Shown here: piece by piece, positions 27,852 to 37,998 of the stretch
Position numbering within the stretch: the stretch's first letter is position 1
How the letters are laid out: each line of letters begins with the position of its first letter
From: Anaerosphaera aminiphila DSM 21120
Lineage (GTDB): Bacteria > Bacillota > Clostridia > Tissierellales > Peptoniphilaceae
Assembly (NCBI RefSeq): GCF_900129925.1
Contig: NZ_FQXI01000001.1
Coordinates: forward strand, 310,001-374,000
Direction of reading: 5' to 3'
Length of the DNA stretch: 64,000 nt
Notes under the pieces: generated by a model
Databases searched by the model: none
What the model saw: only the letters and a program-made list of their open reading frames with translations
What the model was told of the DNA's origin: nothing
Program-made: the position numbers and the translations under genes

Positions 27852-29252
27852 TTAAAATGGCCCATATCCAAAACTAACAGCCAACATTAAAAATATAATT
27901 TCCAGCACAAACATCATTAAAAACAGTGGAGTTATAAATCTATACCACTTGTTCATTGGCACTCCCATAAGACCACACATTACGGCGCATCCAGTAGGCC
28001 AAAATATATCTGAAAATCCTGCTCCGAAGGTATATGCTAAAACTGTAGTCTGGCGAGTTAAACCTATCATATCACCAATTGGAGTCATTAATGGGATTGA
28101 CACTGCAGCTTGACCTGAATTGGAAGTAATAAAAAAGTTAAGTAAATTTTGAAATATTAACATACCTATTGCCGCAAGATACTTAGGCAGTTTTATTAAT
28201 ATTTCCGACATATAAAATACTATTGAGTCAATTATATTAGCCTCAGTCATAACTACCATTATTGAACGAGCAAATCCAACTACTAGCGCTCCAAAAATTA
28301 TTTCGCCTACACTCTCTAAAAAGTTTTCACAAATTTCATTTAAACTAAAACCTGCAACCAGTCCAATTATTACCATCATAATTATAAAAAGTGCGGATAA
28401 TTCTCTTAAGTACCATCCTCCTAGAATAGTTCCTAAAACCATAATTACAATACTCATAACAAAAATTCCCAATAAAATTTTATGCCTGTTTGTAAATGGC
28501 AATTTATTCATTTCTTCTCTGCTCATTCCCTTTAAGTGTCCAAAATCTACATCTTTAACTAAACTCAGTTCAGGATTTTTTCTTACTTTTTCTGCATAAT
28601 TCATTACATAGAAAATTGAAAGTCCAGTAAATACAATAAATATAATTATTCTATAAAGCATTCCGGACATCATAGGGAGCCCAGCCAAACTCTGTGCTAT
28701 TCCTATACTAAATGGATTTGTAGTATTGGCTGAAAAACCAACTGCCATTGAAAGACAAATTATACTTCCACCTACCAGCCCATCATATCCCATTGCTATT
28801 CCTATCCCTACAAATACAGGTATAATTCCATAAAATTCTTCACTGATTCCCACTGTTGAACCTGCAACTGCAAATAAAACCATTAAAACAGGCAACATTA
28901 TTTTTTCTTTACCCTTAAAAATCCGCAGTACCTGCGCTATTCCTCCAAAAAAAGCACCAGATTTAATTAACATATAGACCATTCCATAGGCAAATAAAAT
29001 AAAAAATATTATATCTGATGATTCCACCATTCCCTCTGCTATTGCTCCAACCGCTTGGAATGGTGTTACATATTCTTTTTCAACTGAATGGTAAGACCCG
29101 TCTACAACTATAATTCTCTCGGTTTCAGGATCTTCTATTCGGTCATATTCCCCTGACGGTATAAACCAAGATAATGCTGTCACAAGTAATAACATAATTA
29201 CAAGAATTACATATGTATGTGGCATTTTAAGTTTTTTCTTTTTTGTCTCCAT
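27852..29252 (-). CDS. YfcC-family carrier (C4-dicarboxylate/basic amino-acid antiporter superfamily)
   Basis: 466 residues, about twelve membrane segments, starting with a lysine-rich METKKKKLKMPHTYVIL. Conserved features include ALSWFIPSGEYDR, FVGIGIAMGYDGLVGGSI, NTTNPFSIGIAQ and SNSGQAAVSIPLMTPIGDM, the hallmark of the YfcC/DcuC-like ion transporter group. It probably carries peptides, amino acids or dicarboxylates. Divergence from an M20 amidohydrolase suggests uptake of an N-acyl or dipeptide substrate that this enzyme cleaves. Substrate unproven. Confidence 0.88.
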   Translation of the reverse strand: METKKKKLKMPHTYVILVIMLLLVTALSWFIPSGEYDRIEDPETERIIVVDGSYHSVEKEYVTPFQAVGAIAEGMVESSDIIFFILFAYGMVYMLIKSGAFFGGIAQVLRIFKGKEKIMLPVLMVLFAVAGSTVGISEEFYGIIPVFVGIGIAMGYDGLVGGSIICLSMAVGFSANTTNPFSIGIAQSLAGLPMMSGMLYRIIIFIVFTGLSIFYVMNYAEKVRKNPELSLVKDVDFGHLKGMSREEMNKLPFTNRHKILLGIFVMSIVIMVLGTILGGWYLRELSALFIIMMVIIGLVAGFSLNEICENFLESVGEIIFGALVVGFARSIMVVMTEANIIDSIVFYMSEILIKLPKYLAAIGMLIFQNLLNFFITSNSGQAAVSIPLMTPIGDMIGLTRQTTVLAYTFGAGFSDIFWPTGCAVMCGLMGVPMNKWYRFITPLFLMMFVLEIIFLMLAVSFGYGPF

Positions 29253-29396
29253 AATAATCTCTCCTATGTAACCACATTTGTTTCAGTATTTGCAATATTG
29301 AAAATACTAAAAATTCGTGATAATATTTTGATAATAATTATACTATTATATATGGAAAAAAGAACAATCTCAACTAAATATAAGGAGAATAAATAA

Positions 29397-30593
29397 ATGG
29401 ATAAAATAAATTTACATGATTATATACAAGGAGAAATTAGCAAAAATAAAAATGAATTCTTTGAAATTAGTGACTTCATATTTGAACATCCCGAACTTGG
29501 AGATGAAGAGTTTAAGTCCTCTAATTACTTAGCAAATTTGTTGGAAGAAAATGGTTTTACAGTTGAAAAGCCCTATTTAAACTTAGAAACTGCATTTCGT
29601 GCAGAATTTAAAAACGGTGATGGCCCAACAATTGCATTTTTAGCTGAATACGATGCACTTCCAGGATATGGACCAAATAAACTACCTGCTCACGCCTGTG
29701 GTCACAACTGGATTGCTGCCACTACTGTGGGAGCCGGAATACTACTATCTAAGCAAAAAGATCTATTTAAGGGAACAATAGTTATATTTGGAACACCTGC
29801 AGAAGAAACTACAGGAAGAAAAATTGACATGACAGATTCAGGTGCCTTTGACGATGTGGACGCAGCTTTTCAAATGCACTTACATGAAAATAGCAACTTA
29901 AAAGCCAGAGCACTTGCCATGGGAGCACTGGAATTTGAATTTTTGGGTAAAGCAACTCACGCTGCTGTAAATCCTGAAGATGGCGTAAATGCATTAGATG
30001 CTGTCATGTTGACCTTTACAGCTATTAACTACCTAAGACAACAACTTAAAAGTGATGTTAGAATTCATGGAATAGTAACAGAAGGTGGACAAGCTGCCAA
30101 TACAATTCCAGACCACTGTAAATGTCTTTTTTATGTTCGAGCAGCTAAAAAAAACTATTTTGAAAAAGTTTTTGAAAAAGTTAAAAATTGTGCCCATGGT
30201 GCTGCTCTAATGACTGGCGCCGAACTTAAAATTAACTATCCTGAAAATATTTACTATGACTTAATATTAAATCCAGTACTTTTAAAGCTTATGGAAAAAC
30301 ATATGGAGCTTTCAGGATTTGAACCTTTAAGTGATGTCGAAGAAATACCAGGCTCCACTGATATTGGAAATGTAAGTTACGCTTGTCCTACTTTATATGG
30401 AAATGTGGGAATAGCAAATGGAGAGGCTATAGTTCACGAAGAAAAATTTATACAGTATGCCAATAGTAGTGAGGCAAAGAAGAGAATTTTAACAACAGTT
30501 GAATCTTTCGTGTGCAGCGCTATTGAATTATCTCAAAATCCTGAAATGGTTAAAGAAGTTAAGAACTCTTTTTTAAAACAAACTTCAAAATAA
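29397..30593 (+). CDS. M20 family metallo-amidohydrolase/peptidase
   Basis: 398 residues. Metal-binding and catalytic motifs of the M20D group: EYDALPG, HACGHNWIAA, GTPAEETTGRK and HEKFI-type C-terminal ligands, with a dimerisation domain (about 180-295) containing KATHAAVNPEDGVNALDA. It is cytosolic, hydrolysing an amide such as an N-acyl amino acid, dipeptide (PM20D2-like) or aminobenzoyl-glutamate. Divergent from the YfcC carrier across a 144-bp region, suggesting joint use. AAGGAG precedes the ATG. Confidence 0.9.
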   Translation: MDKINLHDYIQGEISKNKNEFFEISDFIFEHPELGDEEFKSSNYLANLLEENGFTVEKPYLNLETAFRAEFKNGDGPTIAFLAEYDALPGYGPNKLPAHACGHNWIAATTVGAGILLSKQKDLFKGTIVIFGTPAEETTGRKIDMTDSGAFDDVDAAFQMHLHENSNLKARALAMGALEFEFLGKATHAAVNPEDGVNALDAVMLTFTAINYLRQQLKSDVRIHGIVTEGGQAANTIPDHCKCLFYVRAAKKNYFEKVFEKVKNCAHGAALMTGAELKINYPENIYYDLILNPVLLKLMEKHMELSGFEPLSDVEEIPGSTDIGNVSYACPTLYGNVGIANGEAIVHEEKFIQYANSSEAKKRILTTVESFVCSAIELSQNPEMVKEVKNSFLKQTSK

Positions 30594-30604
30594 AATTATA
30601 AATC

Positions 30605-30648
30605 AAAAGGCACTAAGTATAATTTATCTATACTAAGTGCCTTTTAAT
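30605..30648 (+). terminator. Terminator after the M20 gene
   Basis: A 17-bp stem with one mismatch pairs 30605-30621 (AAAAGGCACTAAGTATA) with 30629-30645, followed by TTTTAAT. Confidence 0.87.
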
Positions 30649-30765
30649 AATTTAAATTCGTTGTCATTAATTTCACTTTGTAACTTTAGTTTATAATATT
30701 TAAATAAATGAACTTATACTCCTCTTTTATTTATAATATGGTATTATTTTAAAGAGGTGATTTTG

Positions 30766-31236
30766 TTGAAAACTAACAACAATAAAAAGATAACTAGATC
30801 AAAATTTCTGATTGCCATATCAAATATTTTACTATTTGTTTTTTGTGTAATATTTTTAGAATCTTCTTTTAATGTTAAAGACATTCAAGAACTATCAAAG
30901 TTTTGTTTAACTATAACTTTTTCTTTTTCAATATTGATGTTCTCAATATATTCTGTAAAGCTACCTGCAATTAGTGGTGACAAAGACATAAATATAAAAA
31001 TGAATTCCTACATATACAGAATATTTATTACACTATCTTGTATATTTTTTAGTTATGTTATTTCTATTTCAACATTTTACAATGTTTTCCTAATAGAATA
31101 TTTTATAACGCTTCCAAATATAACTGACTTTCAAATAGGCTTTTCACTATCTATGCTATTGGCTATGTTAAATATAATAGCTCTATTTAATATGCTTATA
31201 AATACATTATCAAATGCCATATCCTTAACTAAATAA
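30766..31236 (+). CDS. Four-helix membrane protein, unknown
   Basis: 156 residues from the TTG at 30766, 6 nt after a GAGGTG site; in-frame GTG (30757) overlaps the RBS itself. Four hydrophobic helices at about 14-33, 44-64, 87-110 and 128-150, with short polar loops and a basic N-terminus. No motif I recognise. It ends 12 bp from the convergent LicC-LicA-like gene. Confidence 0.6.
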   Translation: MKTNNNKKITRSKFLIAISNILLFVFCVIFLESSFNVKDIQELSKFCLTITFSFSILMFSIYSVKLPAISGDKDINIKMNSYIYRIFITLSCIFFSYVISISTFYNVFLIEYFITLPNITDFQIGFSLSMLLAMLNIIALFNMLINTLSNAISLTK

Positions 31237-31248
31237 TATTTATTAGAT

Positions 31249-32997
31249 TTATATTTTATTTAACTTTTTTGCAAGTTCAGTTGCATATTTATAGAATTTT
31301 TTAGCATAGCTATACTGCTTCATAGTGTAATCTCCAAAATCAACGCCCATATTCGCCTTATACTCACTCCACACTGACCATAAAAATCCACCTACAGCCG
31401 CAAATATATATACTTTTAATCGTGAAATATCATTTGCATTACCATCAAAATATATGTCTATTACTTCATCAATTCTATCTTTTTTATAATTTGCAAATAT
31501 AGAGAACATCGCTAAGTCAATATGTGGATCACACATTGCACCATACTCCCAGTCAATTAAGTAAACTTGCTCGCCCACAAATAAAAAATTGACTTCCGCT
31601 GCGTCAATGTGACACAAACACTTTTCCTCAGGTAAACTTTTGAAAATATCTAAAAGTTCCATCATTTTTTCTCTTGTTTCATCGTAATCTGTAAATGTTG
31701 ATGGAGTATCTCTAAGCTCTTCATATCTTACAATTCTCTCTCCAATATCAAAAGAGTGATTTACTTCAAGTTTCATATCGTGAAGTTTTTTTAAATGGTG
31801 TATACACGCCTCTACTTCTTTTTCATTTGACGGATCGCAGTCATGAGAATCTTCCCAATATTCTGTTATTTTGTATCCATCATCTGGAGAAATATAGACA
31901 ACTACATCTGATAGTCCCTTGCCATGTAAAACATTATAAACTTCCGCCTCTTGCCTACGGTTAATTATTTCATTACTACCTTCACCTGGAACTCTAAGTA
32001 AATACGGCTTACCATGAACTGAAAAACGCATATGTCTATTAGTCATTCCCTTAAATAATCCAGATATATCTGTAATCTCTTCTTTTTCAACTCCAAACAT
32101 CTTACTTATAAAATTAATTCTCTTTGAATTTAAGTCTTTAGATTCACTATCTAATTCTCGCAATTGCTCGTAAGTTTTTATCTCATAGGCAGATTGGCCA
32201 AGCATTACTCGCCCATATACCATCATTTTATTTCCATCAAATAACGTCTGTTCCCAACGTTCACGATTATATTTTCTCTGTGAGTCATATTTTATTAGAT
32301 TCTCTCTAACTTTTTTTGCCTCTCCATTTAGTAAATATGAAATTCCAATCATAGAATTTCCGCCACTTTCATCATCAGTATATACAAGTTCCATCTTACG
32401 ATTTAATCGCACAATGCTCTCGTCATCCATGTATTCCGATACACCATACCATGAAAAATATTCACTCTTGCTAAATGGATTTTTTGAAAACCATACACTC
32501 CCTGGCACAATGTAACAATTAGATAATTTATCTTCCGCTAAGAAAAGTGAATGCAAACTGTCCTTCCAAGCAAATTCACGGTCATAAATAAGTTCAACTT
32601 CATATTTATCAGTTAGATACTCAAAAGCTTCCATCATATGACCTACTACAATATAAATTTCATAAATACCTACTTTATGTAATTGTTTAATAATACGCTC
32701 AGTTAAAGGCTCATCGTTAATTTGTAGAAGTCCCTTTGGAACTTTATTAATAGGCGTCATTCTAAGACCCATTCCGGCCGCAAGAATTACTGCACGCTTA
32801 GGTTTTGAAATCTCTATATGCATCCTAGTCTTATCTGTTATATTGTACTCTTCATCAATATATCCATATTCAATTAGTTTTTTAATAGAGGAGTTAATTA
32901 ACCCCAGTGAATAACCTGTATACTTTATTATGTCTCGTTGTCCATTATATCCATAATTAACAATTACTGACAATACAATCCAATCTCGTTTGTTCAT
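31249..32997 (-). CDS. Winged-helix / nucleotidyltransferase / choline kinase fusion (LicC-LicA-like)
   Basis: 582 residues in three parts. Residues 1-65 form a small winged helix (QRDIIKYTGYSLGLINSSIK). About 67-300 is a sugar/choline-phosphate nucleotidyltransferase: RAVILAAGMGLRMTP, KVPKGLLQINDEPL, and a long acceptor region. About 310-580 is a choline/ethanolamine-kinase fold with the Brenner-like motif CHIDAAEVNFL and the metal-binding LIDWEYG. LicA phosphorylates choline and LicC makes CDP-choline for decorating cell-surface glycans, so the fusion could do both steps. The leading HTH may self-regulate. Substrate (choline versus other amino alcohol) is inferred. AGGAGG is 12 nt from the ATG, unusually far. 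Confidence 0.85.
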   Translation of the reverse strand: MNKRDWIVLSVIVNYGYNGQRDIIKYTGYSLGLINSSIKKLIEYGYIDEEYNITDKTRMHIEISKPKRAVILAAGMGLRMTPINKVPKGLLQINDEPLTERIIKQLHKVGIYEIYIVVGHMMEAFEYLTDKYEVELIYDREFAWKDSLHSLFLAEDKLSNCYIVPGSVWFSKNPFSKSEYFSWYGVSEYMDDESIVRLNRKMELVYTDDESGGNSMIGISYLLNGEAKKVRENLIKYDSQRKYNRERWEQTLFDGNKMMVYGRVMLGQSAYEIKTYEQLRELDSESKDLNSKRINFISKMFGVEKEEITDISGLFKGMTNRHMRFSVHGKPYLLRVPGEGSNEIINRRQEAEVYNVLHGKGLSDVVVYISPDDGYKITEYWEDSHDCDPSNEKEVEACIHHLKKLHDMKLEVNHSFDIGERIVRYEELRDTPSTFTDYDETREKMMELLDIFKSLPEEKCLCHIDAAEVNFLFVGEQVYLIDWEYGAMCDPHIDLAMFSIFANYKKDRIDEVIDIYFDGNANDISRLKVYIFAAVGGFLWSVWSEYKANMGVDFGDYTMKQYSYAKKFYKYATELAKKLNKI

Positions 32998-33130
32998 TAT
33001 TTAAACTTTCCTCCTATTCACGAAAAATCACTTTAGTTAAATGATATACAATTTTAAGTAATATGTCAAAGATTACTTTATTTAGATGATGAACAAAAGA
33101 AGTATATGAACTTTACACTGTTTCTATAAC

Positions 33131-33682
33131 TTATAGATTCTTCGGATTTTTTCGAACTAAATATTTTTGAAATCCGTCTAACACTATCTCTCCATCTTGA
33201 TTGTAAATAGTATGATAAAAAGTTATTACTCCAGTAGTATTTTGTGGTTTTAAATCTACTATTTCTAATTTAGGATATAGAGTATCTCCTAAATATACAG
33301 GTTTTAAATTACGCGACGTTGTTTCCAAGGCACCAATTAGCGACTCACCAACTTCTTCAGGCCATATTCCCGCCCCGGGAGCAACTTGTGCTAGAGTTTG
33401 CAAACCATGAGCAAATAAATCTCTATGCCCCCTATCTTTACAGTATTTTCTATCGTAGTGTATAGGATGACGATCTCCTGACACAACCATAAATGCAGCA
33501 AAAATACCCTCGGTTTGAGTTCTTGATGGCAAATTATATGTATCTCCTATTTCAAAATCTTCAAACCACTTATATTCTGCATAAGTATGATCCGCAAAAT
33601 TAAAAGGTTTTTCAGTTGCCTTTTTAAAATACTTTTCATAATCATATACTTCATTAACTCTTTTTTCCTCTTTTGAACTCAT
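33131..33682 (-). CDS. MaoC-like hot-dog dehydratase
   Basis: 183 residues from the ATG at 33682 (AGGAGG 6 nt upstream); an in-frame upstream codon would add 18 residues with no RBS. The hot-dog fold signature is visible: FEDFEIGDTYNLPSRT, the hydratase motif VSGDRHPIHYDRKYC with catalytic Asp/His, and DLFAHGLQTLAQ. MaoC enzymes hydrate enoyl-CoA esters. It stands alone, so whether it acts in fatty-acid or other acyl-CoA metabolism is unclear. Confidence 0.88.
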   Translation of the reverse strand: MSSKEEKRVNEVYDYEKYFKKATEKPFNFADHTYAEYKWFEDFEIGDTYNLPSRTQTEGIFAAFMVVSGDRHPIHYDRKYCKDRGHRDLFAHGLQTLAQVAPGAGIWPEEVGESLIGALETTSRNLKPVYLGDTLYPKLEIVDLKPQNTTGVITFYHTIYNQDGEIVLDGFQKYLVRKNPKNL

Positions 33683-33806
33683 AATATCCTCCTTTAAATT
33701 ACTTGCAAATATTAAATCAAATAGTCCTAGCACCATTATATAAAATTATTTTATTCAAATATCTAATTAATATAACACTAACTACTTCCTTTATTTTATC
33801 ACTTAA

Positions 33807-33834
33807 TAAAAAAAGAAAGGTATTAACCTTTCCT
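33807..33834 (-). terminator. Terminator after the alarmone synthetase gene
   Basis: On the minus strand GAAAGGT pairs with ACCTTTC over a short loop, followed by a seven-T run (plus A run 33808-33814). Confidence 0.8.
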
Positions 33835-33851
33835 TATTATATATATATTTA

Positions 33852-34511
33852 CTATCCTTGGTGTATTGACTTGTGAATATCCTGCATTTCTTTATCAACA
33901 GATGCAATTACCTCTGCACATTTAGTTAATCTTTGAATTACATCTTTTGTCGTATCCGTTGGATCTTTATATCTTAAAGAGTGTTCAAGACTTGCCCAAA
34001 AATCCATTGCAATTGTTCTTATCTGTACTTCCACAGGAATTGACTCCACACCTGTAGATAAAAATATTGGAACTGTTATAATTAAATGTAAACTTCTATA
34101 TCCATTTTCCTTTGGATTTTTTATATAGTCTTTCTTCTTCTCCAGTGTTATGTCAACTTGAGTCGTCAATAAATCCGCTATTGTATAAATATCTTCTATA
34201 TAATTACATACAACGCGAACTCCCGCAATATCTTTTATTTCGCTCATTGAATCTAAATCTCTAGGTAAATTATATTTCTCCAGTTTTTTCATTATACTGT
34301 GTGGACTTTTTAATCTTGTTTCAATATTATGAATAGGATTGTATTCATGTATAGATTTAAACTCATCATCTAGTATTTCCAGCTTTGTTGTGACTTCTTT
34401 AATTGCTGCTGTATAGCGTTGTTGATAAGATTTAAATTGCAATATAAGTTCTTCTGAATCTCCTAAAGAACTTTCAATATTTAATAATTTATCATTTCCT
34501 TCTGTATTCAT
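33852..34511 (-). CDS. relQ: Small alarmone synthetase (RelQ/SAS1-type GTP pyrophosphokinase)
   Basis: 219 residues, the RelQ length, without hydrolase or TGS domains. Conserved RelA/SpoT synthetase features: RLKSPHSIMKKLEKY (ATP site), EIKDIAGVRVVCNYIEDIY (Mg-binding Asp), KENGYRSLHLI (GTP-binding Tyr) and VEVQIRTIAMDFWASLEHSLRYK. It makes ppGpp/pppGpp or pGpp from ATP and GDP/GTP/GMP, tuning growth under stress. It is a single-gene unit with a GAGGT RBS and its own terminator. Confidence 0.92.
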   Translation of the reverse strand: MNTEGNDKLLNIESSLGDSEELILQFKSYQQRYTAAIKEVTTKLEILDDEFKSIHEYNPIHNIETRLKSPHSIMKKLEKYNLPRDLDSMSEIKDIAGVRVVCNYIEDIYTIADLLTTQVDITLEKKKDYIKNPKENGYRSLHLIITVPIFLSTGVESIPVEVQIRTIAMDFWASLEHSLRYKDPTDTTKDVIQRLTKCAEVIASVDKEMQDIHKSIHQG

Positions 34512-34743
34512 AAATTTCTACCTCACTTAATCATTAGAATACATAATATCAAAATAAAATACTTCTTTCAAACAATTAGTGATAAATTAGAATAATCTTA
34601 GTATTTTACCTGTTTAATTTATCCACATTCTCTACAATTAAAAATAACTAAATAGATAATCCTTATAATTTATAGTTTTATGTTATTAATAAAATAGACT
34701 CTACTAGTTTAATTAAAAATAGTAGAGTCTATTTATTGTATTT

Positions 34744-37258
34744 TTATCCTGCGTCTGCAATTCTCTCTGTCAAAGTTTTTTTATTGAGAGACCATGTCAC
34801 TATATAAGAAGTTATAAGGGTTACAACCATCATTATAAAAAACAAAATAGTGCATCCAATCATAAATATCTTACCGTTAAATCCCGTTAATAACAATAGT
34901 TGATTCCCTAAAATATCAATTAGAAAATAGGAAATGGGTACGGCTACGATAAAACTTGACAGGCAAAGGACAATTCCATCCTGAGTAATTCTGGCAATCA
35001 TTTGTTTTTTCGTCATGCCTATGGACTGCATTGTTGCAAATTCCATTTTTCTTGCCATAATGCTGGTTACTAATGTATTTACCACATTGGTCAATCCTAT
35101 AATTCCAAAAACGATAGATATCAACAACCCACTAATCATCATTTGGTCTTTTTGAGTTTCTTGCTCTATTCTTGTCTTGTATTTGGAACCCATGACAATT
35201 TGAGAGTTAAAGGATTCTTGGACTGTCTCTTCAATTTCTTCATACTCATTTTTATCTAATTCCATACTTGTATCTAATTTCACATAAGAGATTAAATCTT
35301 TATAATTTGGATAAATTTTTTTTAAAATCTCCATCGGATAGGCTGATGGGTGCTCCTCCAATAATAGACGTATGGAAGGGATTTATAGACTCTACTACTG
35401 CCATTATTTTAAATTCTTTCTCCACATAAACATCTCTGCCAGGATCCCATATGGACAACTCTAATACATCTCCAGCCCTAGGCCCATCTTCCAGTAGTTG
35501 ATTGGACAAATTCGTCCCTTGGTTAAATATAATAGATCCGCCACCATCAAATTCTTCTTCATTTAGTTCTCCATCTAAAACCTTTAAATTGATTGCCTCA
35601 TCTTTTAATTGATCCGCTGGGACTCCTATCATCTTTAATTTAATTTTTCCATCTTCTATCGCGTAAGGGTTCCCCATCCAAGAAGGCTTTCCTTCTGAAA
35701 TGCTTTTTTCAGCAAATCTGTTGTATTCCCTTTCAAAAACAGAATTTACTTTTATATATCCTGTTCCCAAGGTAGATGCATAGGGTAAGCCTTTCGTATC
35801 TTCCTCTTCCTCTATTTTCTTACCTTGATAAAATAAATGCATTTCTTCTACCGTATCTATGGAAGACAGTTTTTGTAGTAAGTTCTCATCAATGGGTTGA
35901 TATTTCTCTTCATTATCGTGACTCATTGCATTTTGTTCTATGGTCACATCCGTTGTATTATATCTATCCACCATCTTTTTAACATCATAACCAAAGGTCA
36001 CTGTAAATAAGGTGAGAAAGATTACGCTACTTAATCCAAAGGAAAAAATAGAAACTATTTTCTTTTTTCTAGTATTTTTGAATTCATACTTACTGGCTTC
36101 AATGGGAGATAATTTTTTTACAGTTCGATAGGATTTTAAACTGCTAATCCAAACAGTTATTGCTGAAAATAGAATTGCTCCTACAATTACAGCTATACTT
36201 ATTCCAGGTTTATAAAACTTTCCAAATATCGTATAATTTAAAATAAATGGAGAAATTTTAAAACCCAGTAGTATTCCTAAGCTTAAACCCAATAGTATTC
36301 CGGGAACTGACAACATCAAGACCTGTCTTGATATAATTGTCTTCAATTGCTTTCCGGAAGCTCCAATGGTTTTTAACATTCCAAAAAATTTAATATCATT
36401 AATCACTGAAATATAAAAGACATTGTAAATTAGTAAATATCCACAAAACATAATAATTAACAAAATAGGTATCATAATTATATAAATATTAGACACTGTA
36501 TTTGAATGTCGAAAAATAGTTCCGTTTCCATCTATCCTATCGGATATCTCTGAAAGTGCTCCTTGTTTTTCCATTTCTGAATCTATATTGCTAAATTTTA
36601 TATAAATCGAGCTGTCTACACTTAACATCTCCGGCATATTTTGGGAGAGAAACCCTTCGGTGATATAAATTTCATCATAGGTATCAGCTAAAATATCAAG
36701 GGGAGAGGAATAGATCCCCACAATTGTAGCCGGTACTTCTTTTTCTACTTGCTTTCCATTCTCTAAAATCACAGGCTTTAAAACAAATATTTCCCCAAGT
36801 TTTCCACTGCCACCAAGTTTCTTCACCATACTTTTTGAAATTAAAATTTCTCTATCTCCCTTGGGAAGTCTTCCTTCCACTAGGTCAATTTTATTATTTT
36901 CATAGTAGGATTTTTCAGGTGCAAGTAGAATTGCTTTCATTCCTATCATTTCTTTATTGTGTAGGCTGCCAAAATTTCCCGGACGTACATAGGAAGCCCA
37001 TTCTATATTCTTCATTTTAAGAACATCTTCGTATCGCTCTACTTGTGCCTTAACTCCACCATCCGCCATTGGACTTGGACCAACGTCTGTGGATTGATCC
37101 AATGCTCTGTAAAAATTAAATCCTGTTGTAAATACAGTAGTTATAAGTAGTGTAGTTAGAGAAATGGCTATAATTGCCATAATATTTCTAAGTTTATGAC
37201 TGGACATCGTCTTTATGGATAACTCTTTAGACACTTCTTTATTTGTATTTTTAAACAT
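34744..37258 (-). pseudogene. FtsX-type ABC transporter permease split by a one-base insertion in a poly-A run
   Basis: Start ATG 37258 (GGGAGG 9 nt upstream) overlaps the ATPase stop by 8 bp. The first frame runs ~650 residues: a membrane helix (about 30-50), a large extracellular region with MacB-like features, a three-helix FtsX block (about 260-380), helix near 410, and a second extracellular region. It stops at 35300, just after an A8 run (plus T8, 35316-35323). With seven A the frame reads GDFKKIYPNYKDLISY and joins the second block, which holds the last three FtsX helices (ISGLLISIVFGIIGLTNVVN onward). The rejoined protein, about 837 residues, is normal for the family. Insertion, phase variation or sequencing error are all possible. 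Confidence 0.88.
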
Positions 37259-37931
37259 TAGAAGCACCTCCCACAATTTTGCCGTCCTCAATCCTCACAA
37301 TTCTATCTGCAAGTTGGGCTATGGCATCATTATGGGTTATGACAATTAATGTTTGGTTTAGAGTATAACTTGTCATCTTTAATAGAGAAATTACTTCCTC
37401 ACTGGTCTTAGAATCTAAGTTTCCTGTGGGTTCATCTGCAAGGACAATCTGTGGCTTTGTTATCAGTGCCCTTGCTATGGCAACACGCTGTTGCTGACCT
37501 CCTGAAAGAGTACTAGGTTTATTTTTTAACTTGTCAGCGATTCCCAATAACTCCGTTACTTGTTTTAAATATTCTTCATCTACTTTTGTTCCATCCAGTT
37601 TTACCGGAAGGATTATATTTTCCCTCACATTTAATACAGACACTAAATTATAATTTTGAAAGATAAATCCAATATATCTTCGTCTGAAAATAGTGAGTTG
37701 TTCCTCTTTCTTCGTTGAAAGATCTTCTCCATTTACAATTACCGTTCCGGAAGTTGGAACATCTAATCCTCCAATCATGTTAAGTAATGTAGTTTTCCCA
37801 GAGCCCGACGTTCCAACAATTGCCAAGAACTCTCCAGACTCTACACGCAAATTTACGCCATCTAAGGCCTTTGTTACGATTTCACCTTGTCTATAATACT
37901 TTTTTAAATCTATCACTTCTAATACTGACAT
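37251..37931 (-). CDS. ABC transporter ATP-binding protein (LolD/BceA type)
   Basis: 226 residues from ATG 37931, which has AGAGGTG 7 nt upstream; an upstream in-frame start lacks this. Walker A GTSGSGKTT, the FQNYNLVSVLNVRENI Q-loop, signature LSGGQQQRVAIARAL, Walker B IVLADEPTGNLD and H-loop VITHND are complete. It energises the FtsX permease, to pump or sense antimicrobial peptides or lipids. Upstream kinase and regulator genes on the same strand suggest a Bce-like resistance module. Confidence 0.93.
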   Translation of the reverse strand: MSVLEVIDLKKYYRQGEIVTKALDGVNLRVESGEFLAIVGTSGSGKTTLLNMIGGLDVPTSGTVIVNGEDLSTKKEEQLTIFRRRYIGFIFQNYNLVSVLNVRENIILPVKLDGTKVDEEYLKQVTELLGIADKLKNKPSTLSGGQQQRVAIARALITKPQIVLADEPTGNLDSKTSEEVISLLKMTSYTLNQTLIVITHNDAIAQLADRIVRIEDGKIVGGASNV

Positions 37932-37998
37932 TTCAATCACCTCTTCCTTTTGTATCTTTATCTTACAAGACAAACCTCATTGAAATGTCGCATAAATA

